The notes under the pieces were generated by a model, which did no database searches, was not told the origin of the DNA, and was given only the letters and a program-made list of their open reading frames with translations. Position numbers and translations under genes: made by a program. Shown piece after piece: positions 55,101 through 64,000 of a DNA stretch of 64,000 nucleotides. Within the stretch, counting starts at the first letter, position 1. Every line of letters begins with the position of its first letter. The DNA is from Tethya wilhelma (taxonomy: Eukaryota; Porifera; Demospongiae; Tethyida; Tethyidae), in the NCBI GenBank assembly GCA_964030475.1, contig CAXIPT010000001.1, positions 2,172,449 to 2,236,448 of the forward strand, written 5' to 3'.

Positions 55101-58100
55101 TCATTTGCCCTAGCTACAACATATTGAGTGAAAGACACACATGACTACTAGGAATAAGCCAAGATGTCCAGCTGAAGGCCAGTAAAGGTGGTTTCACAAT
55201 ATTTTCTGTTGCATCATGCAAAAATTATTCATGCACAGATGCGCAGGAACGCAATGTATCAAACGTACATTTGGACATTTTTTCTAAATATGCGTCGGCT
55301 AGCGTGTTGCGTTGCGTCACCAAATGTGAAGTATTATTACGCAATGCAACACTGGATACTGTGAGAGGTGCGCAAGACTCTTCATAGCCATCCACTGTTA
55401 CGGTGTAGCTGATGCAGTGAGTGTACTGAGATACTTATTCCCATACCCGTGAGGCACTTTTATCCACTCAAGATAGTTAAACTAATTAACCTTTGACAGA
55501 ATGTTTCAAGTAGCCAGACACAATTTTACGCCTCTAGATTCTAGGTGTATTCTTAAAACTTTTCCACACACATTTGGTGCATTAACTAGTTGTGTACTTA
55601 GCCGACCAAGCAAGGGACCAAACAACTAATGGCTGATATGGCGACAGCACTACCAAATTAGTACACTAATGGTCAGAGGAGACGGAAGAGTCTTCATGAC
55701 ATGACAGAGAGAGTGTTAAAGCATCGTTTATAATATTATACAACTTGGGCTCCTATTAACCTACCCAGCAGCTATATAGCTGGATTCTTTCTGCCTCTCT
55801 GTATTAGACTAGTACAAGGGCTGCATGGTAATTAACTAACAAATGACGCAAAAGCAAATAAGTAAATGCATCCAAGATTTTAACGACCATATGCACCCCT
55901 AATTGTATTATGTAATGACTAGGTAACCTGAATATGCTCTTAAAATATTTTCAAACATATCATGCTAACTCACTAAGTGCAACTTTAAGGGTAAAACAAT
56001 TTGGCAGGTGTGTACTACGATTGCAAAAACAAGTGACCACAATCTACACAGGAAATCACAGATACACCTAACATAATTACCACAACATAAAACACCCCAA
56101 CAAGAGATTATGTTGTCATTGTTACAACAATATATACATGCACATACTACGTCAAGTCTTAATTGAATTGTACATACCTTGGTTCTAGAAACTTGAATGG
56201 CTCTGCAGGATACTGCTTACCAACTGTAGCAATCTCCTCAGCACATCTAATGCATGAGGTGAAGGTGGGGCAAGAAGATACACAACAATTATCTCAACAA
56301 TATGGCTAAAACAGCTATCACAGGGATTATTGCCACACAAACTACCAAAGGTAGTAGTCTCATTGCGAATTGCCAAGCTTCTCTATTGCAAAGAAATATT
56401 CGTAGGGGAGGAGCCGGGCACGATAACCATAACTGTTAAAATCCAGGACGTGGCATTAGTGACATTCGTAGATGGCATATACTGTATATATAGCCAAAAA
56501 TATTGACGGCCAAAAAATTGGACGGTTTGCTCCTTGGCCGCCATATATACATGTACTATGTACATGCACAAAATTTAATCGTCAAATTTAAATTCATCAA
56601 TATTTTTATTTTACGTTCTGCGGAAAATATTGGAGAATTTAAATTTGATGATATGGACTTTGACTGTCAAACTGTCAAATTAAAATCCTTATCAATATTT
56701 CCAGCTATATGGTAATGACATTCTATAAAGTGTTGAGCCATCATTACTTAATTTGTAAGCAACAACAAAGGGCTCTTGATATGTTCCATAAACGCAGTAT
56801 GGTCAAGTCTGAGTAGGGAGGCTACTAACTCCTCCCCTACAAATATATATTTCTTGCGAGGGATCCGGAGGTGCCTGGCAATGAGACTACTAACTTGGTG
56901 CTTTGTGTGGCAATAACCCCTGGAAGATAAAATGACAATCACTTGTGTCAGTACAACAGTACTAGTCAACTCACTGTTCTTGTAGGCCTTTAAACATGTG
57001 GACGAACATGGAACCAATCACCTTTAGCACCTGTGGTAGACATACAGAGTAGGAGTAAGAGATTAGGACAAAGAATTCAACAGCAATGAGTAAGGAGGGA
57101 TCAACATTTCTATCTTTAGATCGGGAAATACTCGCAACTAAAAACACTCATCACAAGTACCAGTGGCAAAAATTAAACACATGAAACTTTAAAATGTATG
57201 GAGATCTTTACCAAATTGGTTGATATGATGAAAATTCAACATACAAACATTAAACAGGTGAACATTATCACTGGCAAACTTTCCTGATCCACAGTAATTT
57301 TGAAAACAGCTAGTGAGGAAGTTTTAGGGACTGAAGTTTTAGGGACTGCAGTTTTCAGAATCATAGCCCATCCATAACAGTTTAATTGTTCTATATTACC
57401 GCAGAGCCAGAAATATTGACGAATTTAAATTTGACGATTTGCGCGTGTGCATATAGTAGATTTATATACGGTGGTCAAAATATTGGCAGACATAAATTTG
57501 ACAATTTGGACTTTGACCATCAAACTGTCAAATTAAAATCCCCGTCAATATCGGTATATAAAGACATCAAACTGCTTATTAGAAATGCGAAAATGTTTGA
57601 CAAAAGCCATCTGCAAAACATTTCAGTACTCTGCAAAAGTTTCCCATTGTGTGGCTATTAGCATACTTACTTCACTACATGTATATCATGTTACTGAGAT
57701 GCAGTCTTAAAATAAGTGAAATAGCATCGACACACGGTCCATTTGTGCTACACGAGCACTCCATTGTTGCATGCCATGTCAGTGTGTGCACAGTGCAACT
57801 CATGCAATTAGACACAGACAAACGAACCAATTATCGCTAACAGCTATTAGTCTGATTTGAAAGCAATCAGTAACTTAACTTGAAGGGAATATTATATAGA
57901 AGACAAACTACTCACATTAGCATTACATTGGGTTTTTAGGTTATACAAGCTTTTCTGATAAAACTAAAGTTACCAGTATTATTAGGGTTAAGATATCAAT
58001 ACATAATTTTGGCGTACATGTTCAGCAAATTTACACTAGCTTCTCACATGTAAGACACACTCACTGGTTGCCAAAAAGTGTACTCTCTATGTGTTTGCCA

Positions 58101-61077
58101 TGCAAAAATCGAGTAACAAAATTGTTGTAAAATAGCAACTATTTCCAGTGCTTATGGAAGAACCCATCCTAGAGGGGCTGCATTTTGTCAAAATATCCTC
58201 CAAAATGATCACTTCATGACAGGTAATGTTTAGAGATTTGACCATGCATACATTTACTATGGGACCATTTTGCGAACTAGTAGGCGTGTCTCACAGATAT
58301 TTCCTAAACTCAAAGTCTGCACAGACAACTCTAACTTTAGCTGCTACATGAAGTAGATATATACCAGAGATGCTGAGCTCTCCTACTCTTTCTCTATATT
58401 ATACACCTAGTAATGCTGACTGTATTGTTTCACTGATATCATAAAGGAGAGGTGATGTTGGTATGCATGAGGTGAGAGTATAATGCCTGGGATGTTTGAC
58501 AAGCTAGAAACATGGGGAGACGCAGCAACAGTAGTGTATAATGAGGACTTCCTTCCACGATGTGATTGCGCTAGCGTCTGTGGGTCTGGTGTTATATAAC
58601 ATACTACTCACTACATGTGTTGTTGCATAACACACAATGCTTAGGCTAAGAGTGCAGCATGCAGGCCCCGATAACTTTCTCCCACAATATTATTAGAAGC
58701 CTTACATTCTTCACGTGCAGCTTATTAAATTAAACACGGGGTTGCCAGGCAATGTCACCTAAACAAAGTACAGGGTGTGGGGATGGAAGAGACCATAAGT
58801 AGAAACCTCTAACATTCCAGCCTAAAATCTAACCAGTGCCTCTTTCCTCTTCTCCTGAACAAACAACGCGTGATTATGGTCAAGCATGCGTAGGTCACTG
58901 GCACTGAAGCTGATGACTAGTAACTCCTTCACAAATTACAATTAAGAGAGAAGTAACATAATTATAGTCAATTGACAAACTTGCAAATTAATCCAAACAT
59001 ACCTAATCATAACAATAATTATTGGTCCTTTACGGATGATCATAGTGCAGACATTACTATACTAGGATGGATCTCAATTCAGTATTTGGCTATTATAGTA
59101 GGTTAGGAAACTTTCTGTTGTTAAATTTTTGGTTGTTTAATTTTCGTGTGTTGAATTCAATTTGACCAATTATTGAGTATAAAGAACACCATAATTACGC
59201 TTTCACATATTTAATTTTCGCCACTCATGCTAGTGGCAAAATTTTTAAATGGTTAAAATTTCCTGATCTAAAGTAGTTTGTATTTGAGTCTAATTTAAAT
59301 CAAGCATTCAAGCAGCCCGCCATGTATTGCAATGCTTCAAAAATTCTCATGGATAAAAGAGAACTGCAAAACTTACATTACTATGACTCTAAATTTTCTA
59401 GCTATATACTATACATATACCCACAACACAAACTAATAGCACACAGACAATCACAAAGGCGAGTATATAGGTAAATGATCATCAGTGCAGGCCTGAGGCT
59501 ATTGGGAATAGGCAGAGCTGTGTAGAGTATACAGCTAGAATATACACATGTTCCAGCTATATTATGAGAACACATTTCAGGGTGAAGTCACCACCACTAC
59601 ATAGTGTAGTTTCACTGCAATTAACCATTGACCTTGCAACAATTCAGTATAGTGGCTACCATGACAACATATAGATAGGATAGGTCCTTTACTATTATGC
59701 ATCTATGGCGACATGAAGGCATACTTGTTACATCACAAAATGCAATGCAGAAAAACTTGGAGTCTTTGTTTCCATGAAGTCACTCCTGGGACACTTGCAT
59801 GATTGCATGAAACAAAACACTCCTAGTATGACATGCAGCGGGCTACATCACCATAGTGACAGTAGGAATATCATGGAAACTCTACTGGAGGAATTCAATC
59901 GTAAGTGCACATGTATATTGTTGAATGTTGCATGTTGTTACACAATTGCATGGAGGGAAAACTTGCAGAGATACACAAAAGAAAATGTAAATGGCAAGTA
60001 TTCTTGCAAAATGCAAAAGAACCTCTACTGTATATTGTATAAAGTAACCACATAATTATGTATACTGTACTGGCGTGTTATTAAGCGCATATCCTTATAT
60101 TTCCACAGGAAGAAAACAGGCGCTTAACAGCGAAATGCACATAATAATGAGATACATCTCGACTGCTACATGAGCTACATTTCAGCAAAATGAGGCAATG
60201 GAGCTCCAGAGTTTTCATTCCAAATGGAGAGCGTTATTTGTGAGGACATCATGCATGTCTACAAGAGTATGTGGACTCCCTTTGTGGGTGAAATGTTGTC
60301 TACATGTCCAGAAACTGGGAATGAACATGACTCTTTTGTTGTGTCAATAGAGAAAAATCTTCATAGTGCTTAATAATGAAGTGTCAAGAGCAATAACTAG
60401 GTATACGTGCACGTAATAATGCCCCAGTACAGCATTGCATGATGATACATAATATGATCTATATATAGGTACAGAGTAACATAATTGTAAGAAAATGAGT
60501 TTTCAGCTAGTGCATATACAGGATAACCTCCATCTTCTAAACACATGCAATATAATACATTCATGCACATACATGCAGAGTTCACACACCTCGTGATAGT
60601 GCTCGTAGAAGCACATCTCAATGTCCATACCCACAAACTCACACAAGTGACGATGAGTGTTGGAATCCTCAGCACGAAACACTGCATGCACATGAATTAA
60701 CATTACCAGAAATTACATAATATTACTGAGAAATAAACATACCAGTTTTATGTTTGTGACCAACAAATATAATGTTTGTTTTCTCTACTTACTGCATACT
60801 CTAACCACTACAATGCACGTCAATCCAGTATGCTGATTATATGCTCTAATATGGCATATTGGGCAGGAAGTGTTGCATAAAATGACACAATGAAAAAAAA
60901 ACTATATGTGACACATCCAGACTCAACTATTCATTACAGGTAGGTACGACTTCCTTTGTTTCTATAATTAGAAACAAAGAGTCCAAACAAGTGGGCCACG
61001 CATACAGACTGTCTCATAATCATTTAAATATGATTGCAAGATAAAATCCTCCGTATGTATGTAGGTGATGATCAAAT

Positions 61078-61133
<56 letters not shown>

Positions 61134-61898
61134 CTGCACCAATTGTGAACACCCTGTCAAAGTCACCACACAGAGCCATTTGTTTGTAGAGCTGCGGTGA
61201 CTGTGCTAGATAAGCTTGTCCTGTTGACAGCCAAATATAGAAGGAAAAAATGAAATTTTAGTCAGCTTAGATATGTATAGGTCACTTGAACAACACTACG
61301 ATAGGTATTCATGGCCAACTAAGATGCTTAGGCAGCTCCTAACTCAACATTGAGCTCCAACATTCTAAGCAATATGTAGTACTCAGTACTGCTAACATTA
61401 TGACCCAACCTTAGATCTCATCCACCATAATCAAAGGCACTTTAGTTAATTACTGTAATATCATCAAGCTAATACACTTAACCCATGTACTTTCTACACT
61501 ACCACTTGATGTACATACTACCAAAGTACAATATTTCACCATGGTAACATAGATATAGTCAATGCAAAAAAAATAGTAAATTATATAAAGAAAAGCATAA
61601 TAAGTCTAATATTGCTGGTATTCATTGAATATACAATAGCTTCGTTCCCAGGCTCTCTCCCTGCAAATATTACTTGCTGAAAAATAGGAAGGGAGAGAGC
61701 CTGGTACGTATGGGCTACGTTATTCACGTGATCTTGTGTACCAGACTCTCTGCCTATTTTTCAGCATGTAATATTCACAGGGAGAGAGCCCGGGAATGAA
61801 GCTAGGTATACAAGAGTTCATATATAGAAGTATGTACTATTATGTTATACCTTTAAAGTATGACACTTCAAATACATTCGCTCCACCTTCACTAGCAG
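41506..61898 (-). CDS. DARS1: Cytosolic aspartyl-tRNA synthetase, catalytic domain (5' half and one internal exon not found)
   Basis: Ten minus-strand exons in transcript order: 61898-61851, 61220-61134, 60681-60590, 57030-56975, 56246-56178, 45478-45424, 45355-45313, 44864-44784, 44576-44465, 43938-43867, then the terminal exon 41597-41506. The reading is collinear with animal DARS1: [28 protein letters not shown], class II motif 2 [131 protein letters not shown]. It charges tRNA-Asp with Asp in the cytosol. Phases across the 45479-56177 intron do not match (2 against 1), so a short exon of ~7-8 codons remains undetected. The N-terminal OB-fold half is not between 61899 and 63147. Confidence 0.95.
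42233..42269. repeat. (CA)n microsatellite
   Basis: In DARS1 intron 41598-43866. A second, imperfect GT-rich patch follows at ~42426-42475. Confidence 0.9.
43950..44012. repeat. (GT)n tract upstream of a DARS1 acceptor
   Basis: On the transcribed strand this is (CA)n ending ~12 bases before the CAG acceptor of exon 43938-43867. Confidence 0.92.
44577..44735. repeat. GT-rich imperfect repeat at a DARS1 acceptor
   Basis: On the transcribed strand a long CA-rich tract (CACACACACAAAG) runs into the acceptor of exon 44576-44465. It includes interrupted CACCC-type units. Confidence 0.8.
46050..48650. repeat. AT-rich satellite, ~208-bp unit, about 12 copies
   Basis: Landmarks recur in fixed order: TTTATCACAAACAATGTTTT, AATGTTCCAAGTGTTGAAAA, AGTAACTATTCACAAAAGTG, TTTCTTTTGTGCTAAAAA, CAAAATAAACGTTTTTTGTC, AAAAGTGTATTTTTTAGTCA, CAGAAAATTTTCTAAGTCGA, TAGTCAGTCAAAAAGACTAA. 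Successive copies of the first landmark lie at about 46231, 46430, 46644, 46831, 47250, 47509, 47718, 47925, 48167, 48375 and 48578. Copies have diverged by many point changes and a few partial units. No conserved reading frame. Confidence 0.93.
48651..49270. other. Spacer between satellite and decayed mobile gene
   Basis: Contains a 12-bp-stem inverted repeat (GCTAAGCAACAA .. TTGTTGCTTAG) at 48670-48720 and TATA-like motifs (TTATAAAAG at ~48793, TATATAAAG at ~49017) upstream of the ATG at 49271. It may be the 5' region of the mobile gene. Confidence 0.4.
49271..50430 (+). pseudogene. Decayed SAP/SWIM-type mobile-element gene, interrupted by a MITE
   Basis: [20 protein letters not shown] starts a SAP-like N-terminus with QLRWWL then [18 protein letters not shown], interrupted by TAG at 49379-49381. 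Exon 2 (49531-49730) reads [11 protein letters not shown], stop, [20 protein letters not shown] and PLVTSG, with further stops. Next comes [20 protein letters not shown] to HPAYC. A MITE at 49968-50318 then splits the frame, and [13 protein letters not shown] followed by [16 protein letters not shown] continues after it with a one-base shift. The last part corresponds, as I recall the family, to a SWIM-type zinc-finger region, here with a Cys position replaced. Several stops and shifts mean it cannot make a full protein. Confidence 0.7.
49968..50318. mobile_element. hAT-like MITE, 351 bp
   Basis: The ends are CAGTGGCGGATCCAGGGG and, inverted, CAGTGGCGGATTGAAT. CAGTGGCGGAT termini are typical of hAT-superfamily elements. 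The flanks are CTGTCA-TNG on the left and CTGTCAGATG on the right, consistent with an 8-bp duplication blurred by the N at 49966. It interrupts the Cys codon region of the decayed mobile gene, so it inserted after that gene did. Confidence 0.8.
50690..50870 (+). repeat. Tandem ~85-bp duplication containing an acceptor-like motif
   Basis: Two units share TACTT-CTTGTT..TCTTCTTGAGTTA, CTCTTGGCTTTCTTCTTC-like tract, TTTGCAG, TACTTGGAAGAAATTTTTA. Each therefore repeats a polypyrimidine-AG followed by the same short downstream sequence. Confidence 0.65.
51230..52170 (+). repeat. Diverged direct duplication, each with a GT/CA hairpin
   Basis: Unit 1 (~51230-51835) and unit 2 (~51870-52170) share GTAAGTGTTACATAGTAAGT, TATAATGAA-CTGTTTACATT and AGTGTAAGTCATAAATA. 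Each carries GAGTGTTTGTGT facing ACACAAACACTC (second copy with one mismatch), extended by GT and CA runs. Unit 1 also expands a ~60-bp CA-rich subunit two to three times (51650-51780). Confidence 0.75.
54204..54450. mobile_element. Foldback MITE, diverged copy of the 61639 family
   Basis: The left end ATTCCCAGGCTCCCTACCAG matches the inverted right end AGAAGCTGGGAACGAG. Internal GGAGAGAGCTTGGTAC and GGGCTATGTCATTCACATCA blocks are shared with the element at 61639-61802. An (AT)n run has expanded in its middle. Confidence 0.55.
56484..56711. mobile_element. AT-rich MITE copy 1
   Basis: Ends ATAGCCAAAAATATTGACGG and, inverted, ATAGCTGGAAATATTGA. The interior has ATTTAAATTTGA-GAT palindromic blocks and GACTTTGACTGTCAAACTGT. 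Shared with the copy at 57403-57560. Confidence 0.55.
57031..60589. other. DARS1 intron (3.6 kb)
   Basis: Contains the second AT-rich MITE copy (57403-57560). Otherwise unique AT-rich sequence with no gene I can support on either strand. Confidence 0.6.
57403..57560. mobile_element. AT-rich MITE copy 2
   Basis: Starts GAGCCAGAAATATTGACGAA and ends CGTCAATATCGGTATAT. The interior ATTTGGACTTTGACCATCAA then ACTGTCAAATTAAAATCC matches the copy at 56484. Both lie in adjacent DARS1 introns. Confidence 0.55.
61078..61133. repeat. (AC)n tract forming a DARS1 donor
   Basis: On the transcribed strand the donor of exon 61220-61134 is GTATGTGTGTGT.., so the (GT)n microsatellite begins six bases into the intron. 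Confidence 0.92.
61639..61802. mobile_element. 164-bp foldback MITE
   Basis: AGCTTCGTTCCCAGGCTCTC then TCCCTG on the left mirrors CAGGGAGAGAGCC-GGGAATGAAGCT on the right. The pairing continues inward through AATATTAC-TGCTGAAAAATAGG and GGGAGAGAGCCTGGTAC, so nearly the whole element is one long hairpin. A diverged relative lies at 54204-54450. Confidence 0.75.

Positions 61899-61946
<48 letters not shown>
61899..61946. repeat. (GT)n tract at a DARS1 acceptor
   Basis: On the transcribed strand this is (CA)n ending CACAG, and the last AG (61899-61900) is the acceptor of exon 61898-61851. Confidence 0.92.
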
Positions 61947-61949
<3 letters not shown>

Positions 61950-62744
61950 TAGTGAGTGAATGTGTGCACATTATTTTTGTGTGTATGTAGACTTGCATGT
62001 GTGCATGTGCAATGACAAAGTATTTTAGGGAAAACATTGCTTTGTTTGTATGCATACACTACAATTGCTCTCCACATTAACAGGTTGGAACACCACACTA
62101 ATGATGGAGCCAGGCCATATAATTCTGAGCAACAATAGGGTGCAAATGGACAACATGAACTATAAGTATACAAATGCACAAGCCATGCAGTAAAAAAATA
62201 TAATATTGTTCAGTGACAGTATTATGGTCATGAGAGCAGAGCACATTGAAATCAAACTCAATTACTACCAGGAAGATGTTGGTTAGTAGTAAAATGCTAG
62301 GAATTACAGTTTGTAATATCGGGTAAACCAATGCAGAACAGTTTGTTTATTTTGACAGTGAGCTAACGATACTTAGCAGACTATACAAATATTCCCTGCA
62401 CACACTTGAAGCTATAGCATTAAATAATCATCTTCTTCTTCCGGAAACCATTGAGGACATAACACAAGGAGTATCAAAGATTCTGCAGTGTCATTTTTTC
62501 ACCTGTCTCCATAGATGTTTAACTATTAGGGACTATTTTTCTGTCCTTATTCAATTAAGTAACGAATCATGATATATCAGTGCAATGTTCCTGGACCAAG
62601 CTAATTATGAAAAAACACTATGAATCTTTGTTGCGGTCTAGGAATCTAGCACTCTGACCTGCAACAGCCATTTTGAATTTGCCGCCTTATTTCACCGTGG
62701 ATTGCAGCTAAAAAAGCAAGGGCTTCGTCTTGAAGACTGCTGTT
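61947..62744. other. Region upstream of the visible DARS1 exons
   Basis: Unique AT-rich sequence. The DARS1 N-terminal exons were searched for here on the minus strand and not recognised. Confidence 0.5.
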
Positions 62745-62752
62745 TGACGTCA
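62745..62752. promoter_or_regulatory. CRE palindrome TGACGTCA
   Basis: Perfect 8-bp CREB/ATF consensus about 400 bases before the ATG at 63148. Confidence 0.55.
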
Positions 62753-62846
62753 CATCCGCTAAACTCCGTAAAATTTAGTAAATTGTTCCCGTAAATCATG
62801 ACATGTTTCTGTATATTCTATAGTAATTTCTAGTAATCTAAAGACT

Positions 62847-62854
62847 TGACGTCA
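62847..62854. promoter_or_regulatory. CRE palindrome TGACGTCA
   Basis: Second perfect CRE, 102 bases from the first and ~165 bases before the TATA box. Confidence 0.55.
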
Positions 62855-63013
62855 GAATCTTAACTTGATTTGGATGATTTGTCATAGCACACGCACTGGC
62901 GAGAACCAGTTACCAAGGGCTCGTGCCCTTGAGAAGGAGAATGGTAGTCAACTACTACAACTTCAAAACACTTAAATTGTGCGTGCACAAAGTCAGAGAC
63001 ACATCAAACTTTT

Positions 63014-63020
63014 TATAAAA
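63014..63020 (+). promoter_or_regulatory. TATA box TATAAAA
   Basis: 134 bases before the ATG at 63148, giving a 5' UTR of about 100 bases. Confidence 0.55.
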
Positions 63021-63147
63021 GCTAGTCTTCCAAACAGAAAGCTGTGCTAATTTGCGTAAGTTGGAAAAGAGTCTACAAGTCAAGTTATATAATCTCAAGT
63101 GAAAGCTGGAGCCACTCCATCTCACTACCCTACAGCAAAGTCAAGGC

Positions 63148-63833
63148 ATGGAGCACTCAAGGAACAGTATATCTACAAGTGGAAACATGTATACTGTGAA
63201 TGATATGACACCAGAGACAGTAATGTCTGAGCTTAATCTCTTTAGTAAGTCCAGCTAATGGAACTGAGTAACCTCTGTATGCATCAGTGATGGTTTGACT
63301 GCAAACCCAACCTATATATTAAAAGCTATTATGGGACAGTCATAACTATACATATTTTACCCAATACATAATTACAGGATCAACAACTAGTGATTGGAAT
63401 TTGTCAAATGCCCACGGTGTCATTTACTCCAACGGAACAGTGTCAAACACCACTGCAGAGAGCCCTAATGTAGTGCTATCGTCAGTTTCATCACTAAAGA
63501 GTGAAGATCACTCAGACAAGAGCTCATCCACATTATCAAGTAAGCAAACATCCTTTATTCTTCACCAAGAATTGTGTCCAACCATCATTAGGAAAACTGT
63601 AAATCAATCCTAGGTCAACTATTACGTTGATCCACCATCACAACACTGAGAGCTGCAAAATTTACTCATTGTTTTCTCTTCTCCTGTTTGCAGATAGTGA
63701 AGTGTTCAGCGACTCTTATCATGGTGCAGCAGAGTTCCCAATGACCCCTCCAACATCAGAGTCGAGACCAAGCAATTCAGGCACAGGTAGTCAAGTTGAG
63801 GAGGACAGCGATGATATGCCTCCAAGAAAGAAG
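63148..63833 (+). CDS. Acidic Ser/Thr-rich protein, N-terminal part (cut by window end)
   Basis: Exons 63148-63244, 63378-63539 and 63694-63833 join in phases 1, 1, 0 with GT-AG borders (GTAAGT, GTAAGC, GTGTGT donors). The peptide starts MEHSRNSISTSGNMYTVNDM, is rich in Ser, Thr and Asn, and carries TPPTSESRPSNSGTG and then an acidic run before a basic cluster (EEDSDDMPPRKK). Such a layout, disordered acidic N-terminus then basic start, is common before a DNA-binding domain such as bZIP, but that domain would lie beyond base 64000. It has no visible ETS domain. Two CREs and a TATA box stand upstream. Opposite in strand to DARS1 and possibly inside a DARS1 intron. Confidence 0.6.
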
Positions 63834-64000
63834 GTGTGTATACAGTGTATTTGTTCATACAATAATGTAATGGAGATATAGAGTGGAATTCTTTCCTTCC
63901 AATATCAAAGCATACTTGCAACATAATTGGATATCACACAATAATAATTATACTACAGTACAATTACTACTATCATAATGAATATGCAAATATACATCTC

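Larger units (their letters stand above)
45479..56177. other. DARS1 10.7-kb intron (or intron-exon-intron): transposon and repeat island
   Basis: By far the largest DARS1 intron. It contains the AT-rich satellite, a decayed SAP/SWIM-like gene with a nested MITE, duplicated CA/GT hairpin units, an (AT)n run at 54301-54322 and a foldback MITE at ~54204-54450. An undetected DARS1 exon must also lie here, by phase. From 52.2 to 54.2 kb and 54.5 to 56.1 kb I see only unique AT-rich sequence. Confidence 0.7.

Noticed and set aside
62660..62671. Minus-strand ATG (AAAATGGCTGTTGCAG|GTCAGA) as DARS1 exon 1
   Set aside because: About 240 residues of DARS1 would have to lie between 61899 and 62660, and none were recognised.

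Overview
This window looks like a metazoan nuclear scaffold, most likely from a sponge (Porifera, probably a demosponge). The evidence is: vertebrate-like housekeeping genes cut by introns, two ETS transcription factors, an AT-rich background, very many (CA/GT)n microsatellites and small inverted-repeat elements, and a decayed SAP/SWIM-type mobile gene of a kind I associate with sponge genomes. The phylum call is inference. Single N characters at 8975, 11102, 15158, 26486, 33247 and 49966, and a 35-base N run at 17678-17712, mark contig joins, and at least two joins carry duplicated sequence.

Layout, left to right. 89-3508 (+): the 3' part of C1-tetrahydrofolate synthase (MTHFD1-type formyltetrahydrofolate synthetase domain), with introns full of foldback elements. 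4255-5858 (+): a two-exon gene with its own TATA box and poly(A) signal, encoding a signal peptide, an ectodomain and about seven membrane spans, of no family I know. 5859-9447: no confident gene, with a possible decayed coding stretch near 6.9-7.7 kb. 9448-27616 (+): the proteasome alpha-2 subunit (PSMA2) without its first exons, with introns of up to 6.9 kb holding a minisatellite, a TTAA-flanked MITE and a contig that appears misplaced. 27938-30403 and 34900-37058 (+): two tandem ETS-domain transcription factors. 41506-61898 (-): the catalytic part of cytosolic aspartyl-tRNA synthetase (DARS1) in 10 recognised exons. One 10.7-kb intron of it contains a 12-copy, ~208-bp AT-rich satellite, a decayed mobile gene and a hAT-like MITE inserted into that gene. 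63148 onward (+): the start of an acidic, Ser/Thr-rich protein cut by the window edge, preceded by two perfect CRE palindromes and a TATA box.

The genes are not an operon or a pathway cluster. One-carbon metabolism, protein degradation, tRNA charging and transcription control are simply neighbours. The two ETS genes are the only pair that belong together: they share intron position and phase, a motif before the ETS domain and one after it, so they arose by tandem duplication.

The strongest unusual signals are: (1) dinucleotide microsatellites sitting directly at splice sites in three genes, including one MTHFD1 acceptor with no visible AG; (2) the unknown seven-span protein; (3) the satellite and nested-transposon island inside DARS1; (4) two contig-end duplications that would mislead gene-model or repeat analyses.
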